Below, piece by piece: positions 62,993 to 64,000 of a stretch of DNA of 64,000 nucleotides. A program made the position numbers and the translations under genes. The DNA comes from Asticcacaulis excentricus CB 48 (GTDB lineage Bacteria; Pseudomonadota; Alphaproteobacteria; Caulobacterales; Caulobacteraceae), in NCBI RefSeq assembly GCF_000175215.2, contig NC_014816.1, positions 1,981,001 to 2,045,000 of the forward strand. Reading direction: 5' to 3'. Under the pieces are notes generated by a model. The model did not search any database. It saw only the letters and a program-made list of their open reading frames with translations, and was not told where the DNA came from. How positions within the stretch are numbered: position 1 is the first letter of the stretch; every line of letters begins with the position of its first letter.

Positions 62993-64000
62993 TTATGCCG
63001 CGTCAGCCTTGGCCGTCTCGACCTTCAGCAGGCCACGCGAGACGAGGTTCTGCATCAGGGCGACGATACCGAAGGTCCAGGCGCGCGCGTCTTTTGAAGT
63101 GGTGACACGGTTTTCAAGCGTACCGAGCTTGGGGGAAGTGACGGTGACAACGTCCCCGACCTTGTGCGTGAAGCCACGACCCGGCGTGTCACGATCCTGC
63201 GTCGGTGCAAACAAAGTGCCCAGCATCAGAACGAAACCGTCGGGATAGTGGTGCTCGCTCAGCGCCTGACGGATCAACTCCAGCGGATCACGGCTGATTT
63301 GATCCATCGAGGAGCGGCCTTCCAGCACATAGCCTTCCGGGCCGTCGATGCGCAGATCAAGCACAGCTGAACGCACATCATCAATCGTAAAGCCTTCGTC
63401 GAACAGGCGGATGAACGGACCCAGCGCACACGAAGCGTTGTTATCCTTGGCTTTGCCGAGCAGCAGAGCGGAGCGGCCTTCGAAGCAGCGAAGATTTACG
63501 TCGTTACCCAGGGTGGCCCCCAGCGCGCGGCCCTTCGGATCGACAACCATCACCACTTCAGGTTCCGGATTGTTCCACGTCGAGTCGGAACGCACGCCGA
63601 CCTCTTCGCCCCAGCCCACCGACGACAGGACCGGCGACTTGGTAAAGACTTCGGCATCCGGGCCGATGGCAACTTCGAGATATTGCGACCACAGGCCGTC
63701 GGCGATCAACGCCTCTTTCAGCTTCGCCGCGGCTTCAGTGCCCGGCACGACCGAGCGGATGTCGCCGCCGACACGCGCCGCCAGGTCATCGCGGATGGCC
63801 TGAGCTCTGTTGTAATCGCCGCGCGCCCGTTCTTCGATAACGCGCTCGACCGCGGACACGGCAAAGGTCACGCCCGCCGCCTTGACCACCTGAAGGTCGA
63901 TGGGCGACAGCAGCGTAGATTTCCCTTCCCACGCTTTCTGGAAGGCGAAGTCTTCCAGCTTGCCAAGGCTCTTACCACCAGCGGGGACGCCTTTTTCCGG
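62993..64000 (-). CDS. xylX: 2-Keto-3-deoxy-D-xylonate dehydratase, 5' end missing
   Basis: A fumarylacetoacetate-hydrolase-family protein whose frame remains open to the right edge, so its start is outside the window. Visible residues include EVFTKSPVLSSVGWGEEVG, TWNNPEPEVVMV, GNDVNLRCFEGRSALLLGKA and RDTPGRGF, matching XylX. It dehydrates 2-keto-3-deoxy-D-xylonate to alpha-ketoglutarate semialdehyde. xylA, which lies between xylX and xylB in Caulobacter, is not present here: xylB follows directly after 79 bases. Confidence 0.92.
   Translation of the reverse strand, partial: PEKGVPAGGKSLGKLEDFAFQKAWEGKSTLLSPIDLQVVKAAGVTFAVSAVERVIEERARGDYNRAQAIRDDLAARVGGDIRSVVPGTEAAAKLKEALIADGLWSQYLEVAIGPDAEVFTKSPVLSSVGWGEEVGVRSDSTWNNPEPEVVMVVDPKGRALGATLGNDVNLRCFEGRSALLLGKAKDNNASCALGPFIRLFDEGFTIDDVRSAVLDLRIDGPEGYVLEGRSSMDQISRDPLELIRQALSEHHYPDGFVLMLGTLFAPTQDRDTPGRGFTHKVGDVVTVTSPKLGTLENRVTTSKDARAWTFGIVALMQNLVSRGLLKVETAKADAA

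Overview
The window looks like chromosomal DNA of a caulobacteral alphaproteobacterium (Caulobacteraceae, most like Asticcacaulis). The reasons are a CpdR-type regulator next to an N-formylglutamate amidohydrolase-like gene, a Caulobacter-type xylose operon (xylX-xylB-xylC-xylD), a TonB receptor with tryptophan-halogenase-like genes, a mmgR/alpha-r8-like small RNA and GC-rich coding DNA with AT-rich control regions. I see no prophage, insertion sequence, CRISPR array or integrase.

Layout. 1-9 kb: a methionine/one-carbon operon on the minus strand (ArsR-methyltransferase regulator, metF, a methyltransferase, then methionine synthase split in two with three other genes between the halves). 9-19 kb: housekeeping and cell-cycle genes (DUF983, YegP-like protein, inorganic pyrophosphatase, DUF599, a small RNA, an N-formylglutamate amidohydrolase-like gene, cpdR, tRNA-Val), a fused EgtB-EgtD ergothioneine enzyme, Nudix, Rrf2, patatin and an outer-membrane protein. 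19-33 kb: envelope and unknown-function genes: two SIMPL proteins, a Sel1 protein, and a divergent transglutaminase / ATP-grasp / alpha-E locus followed by two secreted paralogues. 33-46 kb: a glycan-uptake locus (ROK regulator, secreted protein, carboxylesterase, sugar kinase, FucP-type transporter, two halogenase-like flavoproteins, a large TonB receptor). 46-48 kb: pyruvate kinase and cytidine deaminase. 48-57 kb: a sugar-oxidation cluster best explained as L-fucose (perhaps also galactose/arabinose) breakdown. 57-64 kb: the D-xylose oxidative (Weimberg/Dahms-type) operon with its sugar porter and a mutarotase.

How the parts work together. The last 30 kb is devoted to capturing and oxidising plant-type sugars: a TonB receptor brings oligosaccharides in, FucP- and XylE-type porters move monosaccharides across the inner membrane, and two parallel non-phosphorylative routes (dehydrogenase, lactonase, dehydratase, then further steps) degrade them. 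CG-centred palindromes of LacI-family type lie upstream of several of these genes. The most unusual items are the transglutaminase fusion whose glutamine-amidotransferase-like domain has Ser where Cys2 is expected, the EgtB-EgtD fusion, the interrupted metH pair, the UxaA-type two-part dehydratase in the fucose cluster, and a family of hairpin repeats scattered between genes.
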